Notes under the pieces: generated by a model
Database searches by the model: none
What the model was told of the DNA's origin: nothing
What the model saw: the letters and a program-made list of their open reading frames with translations, nothing else
Assembly: GCA_002189035.1 (NCBI GenBank)
Contig: NEEC01000002.1
Location: 1,054,001-1,118,000 of the forward strand
Reading direction: 5' to 3'
DNA from: Utricularia gibba
Taxonomy: Eukaryota > Streptophyta > Magnoliopsida > Lamiales > Lentibulariaceae
DNA length: 64,000 bases
Shown: positions 50,271 to 64,000 of the stretch, piece by piece
Position numbering within the stretch: position 1 is the first letter of the stretch
Layout of the letters: each line of letters begins with the position of its first letter
Translations under genes and position numbers: made by a program

Positions 50271-51947
50271 TTGCGGTAAATGACATTGAATTGACATTTT
50301 TGAACCTCAATCTGAAAGAAAGTAAAGTTTTTTTTGTTTGAGGAACGGTTATTGTAATATGAAAATAGAGTAAAAAAAGTTAATTTTCTTCTATTTAAGT
50401 AAAAGTAACGTTAATGGATTAATTTTTAGTTAATATTTAATTAATGAATTTATAATTAGTATTAAAGTAAAGTAAATATGTTTTAATTAAAAACATGTAT
50501 AAGAAATTTAAAAAAAAAAAAACCTTGACAAAAATTTTGTATCTTTTGGTTTAGTCGTTTTTGCAGGTGGAGCGATTACCATCCATTTGTATTATTCCAA
50601 CCGTACCAACTTGCCGCCGCAACGCTTGGATTCTCATCCAGTGGAGCCGGCAAGTTAAGATCCAATAACAGGAAAATTCTGTCGGGTGGGAAGAGGTTCT
50701 GGAGCCTGTGTAATCACAGCAAGAACGAAAGAGGAGTCCTGGTTATTTTCACCATTAGTCGAGTGAAAGCCTTAGTCTGCGTAGAAGGACAAGCAGACTG
50801 AATTTGCAGCTGATTGTACTCTCCCATCATACTGAATTATTCAGTATTTCTCAAGGTTCACAACCTCCAGGCACTGAGCCTGGAGACTGATTAGGTACTT
50901 CCATCGCCCACAGATTGGACTCATGGTGAAGAACCCCTCATGCTATCAGCCTGGTCGACTGCAAGTCCTGATCCCATGACTCCCAATTCATGAAAGCATG
51001 TAGAATGAAAGGATGCTGTGTATATGATCAAAAACCAATGATTTAGCATTGACCTTACATACATTTTTATAGTTATCTCAAGATCGGAATTTAAACACAC
51101 TAATCACACTACACTCAACATAACTAATTCAACTTAAAAACTGACATGGAACAAACTTCATTAGATCCTCCAGCAGCCAAGGTCTACTAAGTGACCATAA
51201 TGAACTCCTTGACAGATTCCATGAGATTATCCTTGCCACCTTCAAAAGTGAGACAACAACATATGCCTCTTGATGCACATCCTATCGGTAATCAATGTGT
51301 GTATCGTAACCAGATACTTGGTTTTACATTCTTTTCTTGTTACATACTCAGCACATGCTAAATTATGTGCTCAGGTTTGATTCTAATATCAAATATTATG
51401 AGACACATTCATGTTTAATAATATGGAAGAGGCCCCTTAGCTTAGGAAGAGCGGCCCCATATTGTGAACGGTAATTGGCATGGGGCGGCGACAGGGTTCT
51501 GTTAAGTATGAACGAAAGAAGACGCCTTGTGTCTTGTGATGGGGAGGAGGAGAAGGGCGCCAGCTCCCTGAGAAGTTGAGAGCTGTGCGGGGGCGGACGC
51601 GGAGCCGCTTGCGTTCAGACGTTTCGACAAACACCACGTGGGGCCTCAATGAATGATCGATTGCAATTTCTAGTCGACGTGGCATGAAGGGATTGGGCAG
51701 TCTTCTCCCATCGGTCCAGCTCAGCCATAAAAGCGCTGCAAATTTCTATTTTCATTTAATTACCCTTCTAAAAGGAGATGATGTTAGATTAGTAAATATT
51801 TTTTTGACAAAAATAGAAACTATTTTTATTTTTTAAAATAATAAAGGGTAGGATCCTTTCTTGGAAAGTGTTGTTCGTGTTTGGAGACGATGATACTAAC
51901 AGTTTTAAGGAGAATCAGCAGCACTTAGTTTGGTTGGTGTTGGCAAG
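50271..51947. other. 1.7 kb spacer without recognised gene
   Basis: Bases 50300-50540 are AT-rich. Bases 50560-51440 have mixed composition but only short frames. A small hairpin (CCAGGC/GCCTGG) lies at 50866-50882. From 51440 to 51700 there is an 82-codon minus frame (51437-51685) of low plausibility and a G-box-like CACGTGG near 51637. This last part may be a promoter. I see no gene. Confidence 0.5.
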
Positions 51948-52519
51948 TTATTGGAGAAGGATCCTCTGGTACTTGAGCTCAGATGAGGACTCGGATTCAT
52001 CGGAGGGGCCTCTCTTCCGGCCGCACTTCACAACAATGGGCGGCGGAGGGATCTCGTGGGCGTCGATCGGGGGAGGAGGATGGCGCCACTCCGGTAAAGG
52101 TCCGGCAAGGAGAAGGGTTTGTAGAAGGGGCCCTGCATTCATCACGGCCTGCAGAAGCTTGCCTTTTTCCGGCAATGCTTTCTCCACTGGGAAGAAGTCC
52201 AGCAATGCGGACGAGACGATGCTCGCGTCCGAATCCGGCGAGGAGAAACCATTGCACGACTCGATTTCGACTCGTCTTCTTTGCTCCTCCTCCTCGGAGA
52301 CCCAGAGCTGGCGTTTGAGCAGCGCGTTCTCCTCCACCGTCATCCGGCAACTTTCCATGGCCGCATTCTTTTCCACGATGGCTTGATTCAGAAGCTCCCT
52401 GAGCAGGAGGATATGCTGCTCCTTCTCCAGCAGCACCTGATGAACACAATGATCAACGTTAAGTTGACACAGAAGAAGGGTGAAATCTAAAGTGGTAACT
52501 GAACCTTATGAAGCTCCAT
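51948..52519 (-). CDS. DUF1635-like protein with leucine-zipper N-terminus
   Basis: Exon 1 is only MELHK (52505-52519). After a short intron exon 2 begins VLLEKEQHILLLRELLNQAI, a coiled coil that continues NAAMESCRMTVEENALLKRQ. A Ser/Asp linker (SSPDSDASIVSSALLDFFP) leads to the block LPEKGKLLQAVMNAGPLLQT, then LLLAGPLPEWRHPPPPIDAH and a basic end, with stop at 51948. The GKLLQAV...GPLLQTLLLAGPLP block is the hallmark I associate with plant DUF1635 proteins. Their function is unknown. Length about 165 residues, short for that family. A GC-rich ATG 23 codons into exon 2 is unlikely as start because the coiled coil begins earlier. Confidence 0.75.
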
Positions 52520-53496
52520 GAAAGAAGACGAAGACTTGGTAGTGCGAGTATGAAGAGGAAGTGAAGAGTCAGGGATTGCAGCCCCTTAAAAGGACAAAGA
52601 TGCAGCCCACTTTTTTCTTAGGCGTTTTCTACAAAACGACACTCACTGGATTGAAAACACAACTGTGGGTGGTGACTTCAGTCTCCGTGTCACTGCTGTC
52701 TTGAAAGTATGACAGTTTTTCTCTTTCTGGTTCCCATTATTTCAAAACATACCAATGTATTCCTGTAGTGGATACCATCAGTATGCGCGTCATGTCAATT
52801 TTTCTGTTTGACAGAGAATTTGAGCTTGACAACCTGATCCACCATCAGAGACCAATCTCTTTAGGACTACTCTGTCTCATCTGCTCAATTGTCGAGTTGT
52901 TGAGTGATGGGAAACCGGGAAAAATGTGATCACTTCCTGGTATAGGATTTGTTAGTGTTTCATGTTCACTTATAGAGGAACAAACTCATATCGAATACAC
53001 CAGCTCAAGAATCCGAGTGTTGCCTGGCAGGCTTTCAGTTTGAACTGGTGGTTGCAGTCCAATGCATTACAATTCAACAAAGAAAAAAAAGCATGAGCAC
53101 AAGCTCACGGTTGGGTGAAGCTTTTAGAAGAAAATACACTACTGCCTAGAACTCGAAATCTGAATGAGACCTAAAACAATCCATGGAGGAGGCTCATCAC
53201 TTGTTGCTATTCGTGGCTCCTACCTTATGGTATCCTCACTTGTTCTGATGGAAGATGAATTCCCAAGTTAACTTTAACCTATCTCATCATCATGGGCACA
53301 AACAACAGAGAAGACTTGCACAACATGTCTTTAAAGAACAACTATCGGTATGAATGAATCAAGCACAACACACAGCAACAAGTAAAAGATATGGTAACAA
53401 AAAATAAGGGAGTGCAGGACAATTTGCGTAGCCTGGCTCACCTTTAACAGCTGAAAGAAAAGAAAATCTCAGTCCCACTGGCTCCATTCAACTCCA
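52520..53496. other. Spacer between DUF1635 and DUF674 genes
   Basis: Nearly 1 kb of mixed-composition DNA with stops in all frames. It holds the DUF1635 promoter at the left and the DUF674 3' region at the right. Nothing else is recognised. Confidence 0.6.
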
Positions 53497-54115
53497 CTAG
53501 TTCAGGAACACATCAGTGAGAACAGTGTTGGATTTCAGCATAGCAGCTAGCATCTTCAGTGCCTATAATCATCATCAGAGTCAATGAACACACTTTGTTC
53601 AGTACTCAACTCCATTAACCCAAGAAAATCAACCAAATAAACAAGCTTTTTTTGTTCATTACTTCATCCACGCCCATAGTCACCACACGTTCCTCCAACA
53701 ATCCCACATCCTTAATTCGAAAACTGCTGAGCAACCCAATGCTCGAAATCTTGGACAACGGCTTCACCACCAAATCATCCATCACCATATAAGTAACCAT
53801 CCCTTTCACCAGCCCACCCCCGCCGTCGATCGACGATCCCGGCAACGGAATCGAAGATGGGCAAGGTGGATAAAGAACCAGGTTCTTGTTTTGATTCGGC
53901 TGAATGTACGATTCGTTGAGGGTCTCCAGACTCTCGAAAATATTGCGCAGGGAGCCGAGAGATTGTTCGCGGGAAATCAATCCGACGACGGTGGCGACGG
54001 GAAGAGAAAGGATGTGAAAGAGGAAATCGGCGAAGTCTTTACCGGTCTCCGCGAACAGAACCCGCTTTTCTGCAGTGTCGACGAGGAGCTTCAGTTCCAC
54101 AGGCGTGATCGGCAT
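53497..54115 (-). CDS. DUF674 family protein, single-repeat form
   Basis: The function of DUF674 proteins is unknown. Exon 1 from ATG 54115 (MPITPVELKLLVDTAEKRVL) has FAETGKDFADFLFHILSLPV, GLISREQSLGSLRNIFESLE, SYIQPNQNKNLVLYPPCPSS, GLVKGMVTYMVMDDLVVKPL and IKDVGLLEERVVTMGVDE, ending at a GTAATG donor. Exon 2 supplies ALKMLAAMLKSNTVLTDVFL and a stop at 53497, in phase 0. Many family members have two such repeats (about 450-500 residues). This protein has one, about 170 residues, with both ends of the repeat intact, so it looks like a short complete form rather than a truncated one. Confidence 0.9.
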
Positions 54116-54786
54116 GGCTACTCCCGGTAAAAGAATCTTTCATTATTCCCCATACATAAAGCCCTAATTCCATTGGACCCAAGCTCACCCATCCCCGCGC
54201 ATTTACAGTTCATCTTCTTCGACATAATTCTATTGGGCCGCCGTCATGTGCAGCTCAAAATAGCCCACTACAGTTTTTTTTCTTTTAATTAAATTTGAAA
54301 AGAAATAAATTAAATTAAATTGATTTTCAGACAAAGAGGCTGCGGCGGCGGCGGGACCCCTCGAGTATCAACGTCGTCCTTACCTCATTAGTACGTCACG
54401 CGCCGTTAGTTTATATAAATAGAAACTTCTGAATTTATATTATTTTTCAAATTCATATTTTATAATAAAAATATTTTTGAAACGTTTTTAAATTATTAAA
54501 GTTATTTTTTAGAAAAAAATTGCTCTAACTGTGGGATTGGTGCAATTTTTAAATTTTATTAACAAAATTCTTTTTAATTTTATGATTAACTCCCAATAAT
54601 CACGTGGATAAGAAACGGTCAGCTCCATAGGGAAGAAGACAGTAGGATGATTAGAAAGCTTCTAGAAGAAAATTTGAGTCACGAGATTTGACTTTTGGTG
54701 TTTCCTGCTGCTGCTGATGGATCGGAATTTCTTCCTGTCAATAAGAACCTGCCTAAGTTTAGTTGGGTTTGGTGCAGACGGAGGAG
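54116..54786. other. Divergent spacer, DUF674 and MYB promoters
   Basis: The DUF674 promoter is at the left. Bases 54270-54600 are AT-rich. The MYB leader is at about 54640-54786. No gene is supported. Confidence 0.6.
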
Positions 54787-55589
54787 ATGGGAAGAGCTCC
54801 CTGTTGCGATAAGGCGAATGTGAAGAAAGGTCCATGGTCGTCTGAAGAAGACGCCAAGCTGAAGCAGTTCGTCGAACAATTCGGTAATGGCGGAAACTGG
54901 ATCTCTCTACCTAAGAAAGCTGGTGAGCAACATGCTTGTCCTATTCGGAGATGGATGTACTTCCCCTGCACTGACTCTCGCCATTGCTGTTACTATTTTC
55001 AGGGTTGAGGAGATGCGGGAAGAGCTGCAGGCTACGGTGGCTCAACTATCTCAGGCCAAACATCAAGCACGGAGGCTTTTCCGATGAAGAAGATCGGATC
55101 ATCTGCGCTCTCTACGCAGCTATTGGAAGCAGGTCTGCTGGAATAACCCGGACACGGATCCATCAAACTGTCAATCTTTTTACGCTGATTGGGACCAATG
55201 TGGATGACAGGTGGTCGATAATGGCAACCCAGTTGCCGGGGCGAACCGATAACGACATCAAGAACTACTGGAACACGAAGCTGAAGAAGAAGCTAGTGAT
55301 GAAGATGGTTACTCAGCCGTCTTTCCTCCAGTCACACAGGGACATTGGCACGTTGCTGAGCTTCCAGATAGCGAGATCTGAATCATTTCCAGGCCTGGGA
55401 AGCTTCATCTTTTCCAATCAAAGCTCCCCATACCAGGGGCTCCATTTGCCTTCTGAAGGGTTCATTAGCAATGGAAGATATCAACAGGAAATGGGATGCT
55501 TCCAGGGGATTCTCCCTGACGAGAACGCGTGCGATCTTCCCCTTCAAGCCGCTGAAACCGATATTTGGGGAATGCACTACCCAATTTAA
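54787..55589 (+). CDS. R2R3-MYB transcription factor, RAX/MYB36 subgroup
   Basis: Subgroup-14 MYBs (RAX1-3/MYB37, 38, 84, plus MYB36, 68, 87) control axillary meristems and Casparian strip formation. Exons 54787-54922, 55003-55132 and 55211-55589 give 214 residues. The start [20 protein letters not shown] is characteristic of this subgroup. R2 has the three spaced Trp ([36 protein letters not shown]). R3 starts with a non-Trp residue, as usual, and has [20 protein letters not shown] and WNTKLKKKL. The tail after R3 (about 95 residues) is short and not conserved. Intron 2 (78 bases) is open and in frame if retained, which would split R3. Confidence 0.93.
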
Positions 55590-56558
55590 CTGCAGAAGCC
55601 TTGTAAATCTGCGGTTCTTCTGTAAATAAAAATAATCATTTTAATATCTATAAAAAAAAAAATTCACAAAATTGACTTTCCATTTCGAGCATTAAAGCGT
55701 GTCCACGTTTATGGTATTATAATTATAATTTTCAGAATACAAAATAATATTTCTCGAATTTACAGTGAATAAATAAGATTGACCTAGGAAAATTTTTAGG
55801 TCCTTTTTTTACTTCTATTTTTACCAAAAGTAATTTTACACATAATACTTCCTTTTTTTTCTGTTTTTGATAAAAATATTTTTTAATTATAATTAAAAGT
55901 AATGCATCATTAAAAATAAGAAAACAGTTGTTTCTATTTTTCATTTCTATTTTTTTCATCATATTCTTAAAAATATCTATTTCTATAATTTTTCTAAAAC
56001 ATTTCATTTCTATTTACACTTCTTCAAAAAATTCATGTTTCTCCTTTTTATTTTTTTAAAAACAAAAGCAAACTTCAAAAATTTTCCAACGCACTTATTT
56101 AATGTTGGTTAATTTTGGATATGGTTACGTGTGACACACAACCGAGCCCTGGTCCTTATCCCTTGTACATTAAATAATTATATATTTAATAATATTAATT
56201 AAATTTTAATACTGACAAAACACCGTGTGAATGCGACTGGTAACAAAATATCTTGATGGGTCGCCGGTAGTTAGAATGTCCTAGAAACCTTGGGCGCCGC
56301 CATGGTGCTTCACTTCCACACGTGGCGGTCAATCCTTCCTTTGGATTTCACTGCAGCATGGAAATGAATGGGTAAGGGTAATTTGGTAACGTGGCCTGGC
56401 GAAATCACGTCTGCTTTTTAGAATCCAGGCGCATCGATCCGGTGAATGGGATTTCCTGGAGGCCAAGATTGCTAGCTGGCTGTTAATTGCCGACTAATCA
56501 TCTTTATAAGCAGCCCATTGGACAGGCGTAAGGAGGCGAAGAGGATATTTCCAAAGAG
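55590..56558. other. AT-rich spacer
   Basis: Bases 55620-56100 are very AT-rich, with repeated TTTCTATTTTT words that may be an old transposon relic, but I see no terminal repeats. Bases 56100-56558 are mixed and probably the promoter of the HMA gene, with a CACGTGG core near 56319. No gene is supported. Confidence 0.55.
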
Positions 56559-57706
56559 ATGGGATGGGTAAGAACAGAGGATTTCAGAGTGGGAGAGGTG
56601 ATGTGTTTAATGGGTTGCTTTGGTTGCCTGAGTTTTGATTCTTGCAGCTGAGCAAGAAGGAGAAGAAAGAGAAGGGGAAGGAGAGGAAGAGCACCGTCGT
56701 GCTGAAGACGGAATGCCAGTGCAACGGCTGTACTTCCAAAGTCATCGACTGTATTAAACGTTTTGATGGTGAGAAGAGAGAATTTGGACTGGTGGGTGAT
56801 TCCGTGGTTTGGATGTTTTCTTAAGCAGCATGTCTTTCTTTGACACAGGGGTGGATATGGTGGATTTCGGAGAGGGACAGACGGTCGTGGTGGTGGGGGA
56901 GGTAGATCCGGTGAAGCTCCAGCAGAAAGTGGAGAAAAAGACGCACAAAAAAGTGGAAATCTTGTCTCCAACTACTGGTGAAGACGAGGAGGAAGAAGAG
57001 GTTACCTTTCTGACTGTCCTGCTAGTTCATCGTTTTCAGGGTCCCCTTGTTCTTAGTAGGTTTTCATTAAACGACCGGCGGTTTTCCTCCTCCACAGCCA
57101 TCGGTGACTACGGCGGTGATGAAGTTGGACTTCCATTGCAATGGCTGCACAAAGAAGATATACAAAATAGTAATGAATACCGAAGGTAACATTTCGTCAA
57201 ACATCTGATGCTCATCCTCCTTGCACATTAAAAATTCATTCTTTCTCCTGCAAGGTTTCACAGGCATGAAGATGGACGCGGAGAGGCAACTCCTGACGGT
57301 CACCGGGTCCATGGACATGGAGGAGTTGGCCGAGTCGCTCCAGAGACGGCTATCGAGAAGCGTCGTAATCGTACCTCAAAAGGAACAAGGACGCAAAAAG
57401 AAACACTCCGGCGGCGACAAGGCCAAGGAGAAATCAAAGGAAAAGGAGCATGCTGCAGCAGCAAACCCTTCCCCCGTCGGTTGGATGGCCGGAGATCACC
57501 GCCACTCCGGCCCAAATCCTTACGGGGCTCCATGGGTTCCGACTCCGAATCCTTATGGGGCTCCATGGGTTCCGACTCCGAATCCTTATGGAGCTCCATG
57601 GGTTCCGAATCCAAACTTATACGGGGCTCCATGGGCTCCGAACCCTTACGGAGCTCCGCACTTTCACAACCCAAGTCCATCTGGAGCCCCGTTTCATGCC
57701 CAGTAG
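56559..57706 (+). CDS. Two-domain heavy-metal-associated (HMA) protein with proline-rich tail
   Basis: Plant HMA/HIPP proteins bind metals through a Cys-x2-Cys loop, and some interact with other proteins or with pathogen effectors. Exons 56559-56567, 56648-56768, 56849-57000, 57098-57185 and 57255-57706 give 273 residues. A Lys-rich start (LSKKEKKEKGKERKS) precedes HMA 1 (VVLKTECQCNGCTSKVIDCI, with VDMVDFGEGQTVVVVGEVDP) and HMA 2 (VMKLDFHCNGCTKKIYKIVM, with GMKMDAERQLLTVTGSMDME). A Lys-rich linker and tandem repeats of NPYGAPWVPT type follow. The end is PFHAQ with no CaaX box, so it should not be isoprenylated, unlike most HIPPs. Both metal-binding Cys pairs are intact. Confidence 0.9.
57515..57660 (+). 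repeat. Tandem coding repeat of the HMA protein tail
   Basis: About five imperfect units of 24-30 bases, each reading as AATCC-TTATGGGGCTCCATGG-type sequence, encode NPYGAPW-type peptides in a row. Two units are near-identical (57514-57575), which suggests recent expansion. Confidence 0.85.
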
Positions 57707-58202
57707 ACCTCCAGCGAGGAACCCTTGTTGACTGTAGTATACTATAAAATAAGCTCAAAATTACCATGTTATTTTCCTTCACATTTTGTTACCAACTTTG
57801 GTATATTTTTTATTTCCTAATTGTTTCGACAAGGTTTTACCAATCGAAATTCAAATACGGTAATTAACATTTTGAAATAAAATGAATGTGACATAATAAA
57901 TATATTATTATGGTTTAATTTCTAACTATTTCCATTTTATAATCTTCATATAAGTTACTTAAATGTTTGCTTCAATAGAATATTTGTATTTATGCCATTT
58001 ATTTAATTTGTTTTTAAAAAATTACTTTTAAATTTGGTAAGGTTCTATTTTTTTGGATTGTGCATACGGGCCCAATCTTCTGATGGGCTCCCTAGCCCAA
58101 TTGAAATAAAATATTTCCCGTTTTTTTATTGTTATTTTCGACCGAACTTGATGTTCCTTTGCTTTCACGGACTGTTCGTCCTTCTCCCAAATCGCCGGCG
58201 AG
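57707..58202. other. AT-rich spacer with CDC48 promoter
   Basis: Bases 57720-58050 are AT-rich. From 58070 to 58202 composition rises into the CDC48 leader. No gene is supported. Confidence 0.6.
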
Positions 58203-61704
<3,502 letters not shown>

Positions 61705-62879
61705 AGAACTCTGCCACAAGGGGTTTACAGACAGTTTTTCATATCATCATGCGACTTGTCTGAGATTCAAAGTCTGAACTCTTATTTGGAACTGATGTCG
61801 TCATCACCATCATGCCACTGAAAGGGTGGAGACTTTGACTGCTACTCTTTCTGGTTTTTTTATTTCCTTCAGAACGACCCCCGAGTCAATCTGTCCACAT
61901 CTACCGCCGCCGGCTTCCATGAGCCACACTTGCAGGACCACCACGACCGGTATTCATGGGCCAGATAGAGAATTAAACACTCGTTTTCTCTTCCTCTACA
62001 TCGCCTGCTTGTTTGGATAAGGGTCCAGGCTCCAGTAATCGCTAGATCGGAACTCTTCCGAACCTCCATGGACTGACCAGTATCCGAAATCCGACTTGCC
62101 CTCCAACTCTGATCCCTCCAAACCAGGATTCTTCTCTTCCCTCCAAAGCAAAGTATTCCTCTTGGTTCTTCTACGAAAATTGGATCTTTAGAATCAGCGT
62201 TGTGTCGGAAAAAAGGCTCTTCCAACCAACAGGTCAACAATGGTAGTCGTTTTCGCTTCGACGGTTATAATTGTGTGAATAGAAAAAGTTCAGAAAAGGG
62301 GTTTTGAGTGTAAATTTGAATAACTGAAGGGGTATCACCAAAATGTGGCATAACATATGCGTGAAGGCCAAGTCTTTCGAGCGAGGGAAGCAGAAGGAGA
62401 CAGCGCCATGGCGGTGGTCTGGGGTGTAACGTATTGATAAATCCCCCGTTGCTGGGCTTCGGTTTGTTAATGGCGAACAAATTTTCAGGAAGATGAGAGA
62501 GGAACGGCCCCCCAGTTAGGTAACTCCGCAGATGAGAAGCAAGGTTCGAGTAGGGCGACGATTTTGAACGTGAATCACCTTCTCTGAATCGGTCTTGATT
62601 GACCCATCTCGGAAAGTGAAAAGGGGAGAAATTGCCACCCAAATCTCACACAGACGGAGCCCAGCTTCCGGGTTTTTTCGCGAAAACAGCGGCCAATGCT
62701 GAGGAGAATGGCGGCGCGTGGCACCTATCTTCCAAAATCGATAGCTTGAGGTGATAAATAGTGGAAGAAGACTAATTATTGGAAAGGGAACACCAACCGC
62801 CGCGCGGAAGGAACAGGGGAACCATCAACCTAGTTGGGTACTGAAGGAAAAAGGGGACAAAAGAAACTTGCAAGTCTTT
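61705..62879. other. CDC48 3' region and spacer
   Basis: The first 300 bases are probably the CDC48 3' untranslated region. From about 62000 to 62880 there are only chance frames: a 125-codon minus frame at 62265-62642 is Pro/Arg-rich and matches nothing I know. The part before 62880 is probably the leader of the next gene. No gene is supported. Confidence 0.5.
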
Positions 62880-64000
62880 ATGAGATCGATGGAGGAAGTG
62901 GCGGTTGGGCTGAAAAGGAAGAGGATGACTGCTTGGTCATTCAAGGCATCATTTCGGAACCCCCAGAAAAAACGAGCAAGTAATTTGGTGCATCCTTACG
63001 ATAAATTGTAGCAGAACTTATGTTTTTTTCTTCTGCCCCGTAGAATGCTCATTTGGGTATCTTTGTCACATTTTTCTGGAGATTTTTTCTTTTAGAATGT
63101 TGCTAGTGAGTATAATCATGCTGGAGTATAGGTGAGATGTATATTGAGGGTTTAAGCGTCTTATCTTCTATCAGGTGGGGATGCTGAGGTTGAAAATGCA
63201 AAAAAAGCATCCAACAGCTGCAGTAGTAATGATAATAGTAAAGATGGCTTGATGAAGAAAAGGATTAACAGAGAATCTGGTCCTGCCTTTGTTCAAGATG
63301 GGGATCATCAACCAGCTCAACTTGCAGTTGCTGTTTCTAATTCTGATAAAGGTAGCAAGAATTTTCTTATGCAACTGCCTTAGTAGCATTTCAACTTGAC
63401 ATTATTCTGAAGTTTATTTGTGTTGATCTGAGGAAGTCTGTGACCGATCCCAACAATTTCGGAGAGACAGCATGATTGATGAGGTCAGCTCATGCAGCTT
63501 GTCCGGCCTGGAATCATTTGCTTCCGTGTCTGTGTCTGAAGATAGGGCATCATCATCAGTTCAGATGAACCTTAATGATCTTCCGCAGGGGGCACCAATA
63601 GGATCACAGGTAACCATTGAACTTTCAGTAAATGCTTTTCCTTTTTCTTCATTTATTTTTTTTCTCACAGTATGAGATTTGATACCGGCCTATTGGTGGA
63701 CAGGCTGATCTTATGATTCATTGGTGCTAGGGTTGTGTTCATGAAAATTTTGTCAATAGCTGATGGATTTTTATTTATGCCTCTTTGCTGTTGAATAGAA
63801 TATGATGGGGAATTCGGTACCTGAGGATGTCTTTCTGTTTGGAATTATGCCATTACCTCCAATCTTAATAAACAATTGTCATCGGATTCAAGACTTGGAT
63901 TGTTGACTGTGGTGGTGCTGTAATTTGTTATCTTTCCAACCAGGAGGAATTTCACAAGATTTGGGAGAAAGAAAGGTGTAGACTGGAAGAAGATCACAAA
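62880..64000 (+). CDS. Unrecognised gene, 5' part, cut by the window end
   Basis: At least four exons join in phase. Exon 1 from ATG 62880 (MRSMEEVAVGLKRKRMTAWS, basic) ends at a GTAATT donor after KKRA. Exon 2 starts after CTATCAG at 63176 and reads GDAEVENAKKASNSCSSNDN, then Lys-rich and Gln-rich sequence. Exon 3 starts at 63437 with VCDRSQQFRRDSMIDEVSSC and a long Ser-rich stretch (SGLESFASVSVSEDRASSSV), ending with a GTAACC donor. Exon 4 starts after CAACCAG with EEFHKIWEKERCRLEEDHK, which is helical and charged, and runs off the end. Ser-rich acidic segments and a coiled-coil start suggest a large nuclear or regulatory protein. I cannot name the family. Confidence 0.55.

Noticed and set aside
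51360-51440. Possible LTR-retrotransposon edge
   Set aside because: No paired LTR, primer-binding site or coding remnant could be identified nearby.
51437-51685. 82-codon minus frame
   Set aside because: No conserved motif and no upstream or downstream gene structure. It overlaps a promoter-like G-box region.
55700-56080. Repeated TTTCTATTTTT words resembling a transposon
   Set aside because: No terminal inverted repeats or target duplication could be found. Simple AT-rich low complexity explains it.
62265-62642. 125-codon minus-strand frame after CDC48
   Set aside because: Pro/Arg-rich composition, no motif, no splice or promoter context. Most likely chance in GC-richer DNA.

Overview
The window is nuclear DNA of a flowering plant with a compact genome. 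The genes have short GT-AG introns with T-rich acceptors. Many encoded proteins belong to plant-specific families: Dof, R2R3-MYB, FAR1-related, PLS-class PPR, COV, DUF674, DUF1635, the chloroplast calcium sensor CAS and GT106. AT-rich spacers carry Tourist-like MITEs, and two nuclear tRNA genes are present. I place about 24 protein-coding loci in 64 kb, roughly one per 2.7 kb. The species cannot be named from the sequence alone.

Layout. 0.6-3.4 kb: RidA deaminase and an IQD calmodulin-binding protein, both minus. 4.1-4.4 kb: one exon of an unrecognised membrane protein. 5.5-7.9 kb: type-B hexokinase, plus. 9.0-10.1 kb: an ATL-type RING-H2 ligase split by a one-base frameshift, minus. 10.9-15.8 kb: site-1 protease SBT6.1 (minus), head to head with cytosolic UDP-xylose synthase UXS (plus, to 18.6 kb). 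18.6-20.9 kb: no recognisable protein gene, but a telobox/TATA promoter on minus. 20.9-29.7 kb, all minus: PPR, COV-like, FAR1-related factor and a Dof5.4/OBP4-like factor. 30-32 kb: a MITE and a broken BSD-domain gene. 33.1-39.8 kb, all plus: an RRT1-like rhamnosyltransferase, CAS and a low-molecular-weight tyrosine phosphatase. 40.3-44.6 kb, minus: HDA9-type histone deacetylase and cytochrome c oxidase subunit 7a. 45.7-47.3 kb: intronless arogenate dehydratase (plus) and tRNA-Arg(CCG) (minus). 48.8-50.3 kb: U2AF35 (minus) beside divergent tRNA-Leu(TAA). 51.9-54.1 kb, minus: DUF1635 and DUF674 proteins. 54.8-61.7 kb, plus: R2R3-MYB, a two-domain HMA protein and CDC48. 62.9-64 kb: the 5' part of an unrecognised gene that runs off the window.

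The genes form no operon or gene cluster. They are mostly conserved single-copy genes in sugar and cell-wall metabolism (hexokinase, UXS, RRT1-like), proteostasis (S1P, ATL, CDC48), RNA processing (U2AF35, PPR), chromatin (HDA9) and organelle function (CAS, COX7a, RidA, ADT).

I found no evidence of a novel multi-gene system. The most interesting signals are small-scale. Two CDC48 introns carry exact copies of short upstream exon segments, and a one-base deletion sits at a CDC48 splice acceptor. The ATL gene has a single-base frameshift. Two introns (UXS, MYB) could be retained in frame. The FAR1-related transcript has a predicted uORF overlapping its start. The RRT1-like gene has a GC-AG intron. 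An unexplained 2.3 kb stretch has an RNA-gene-like promoter.
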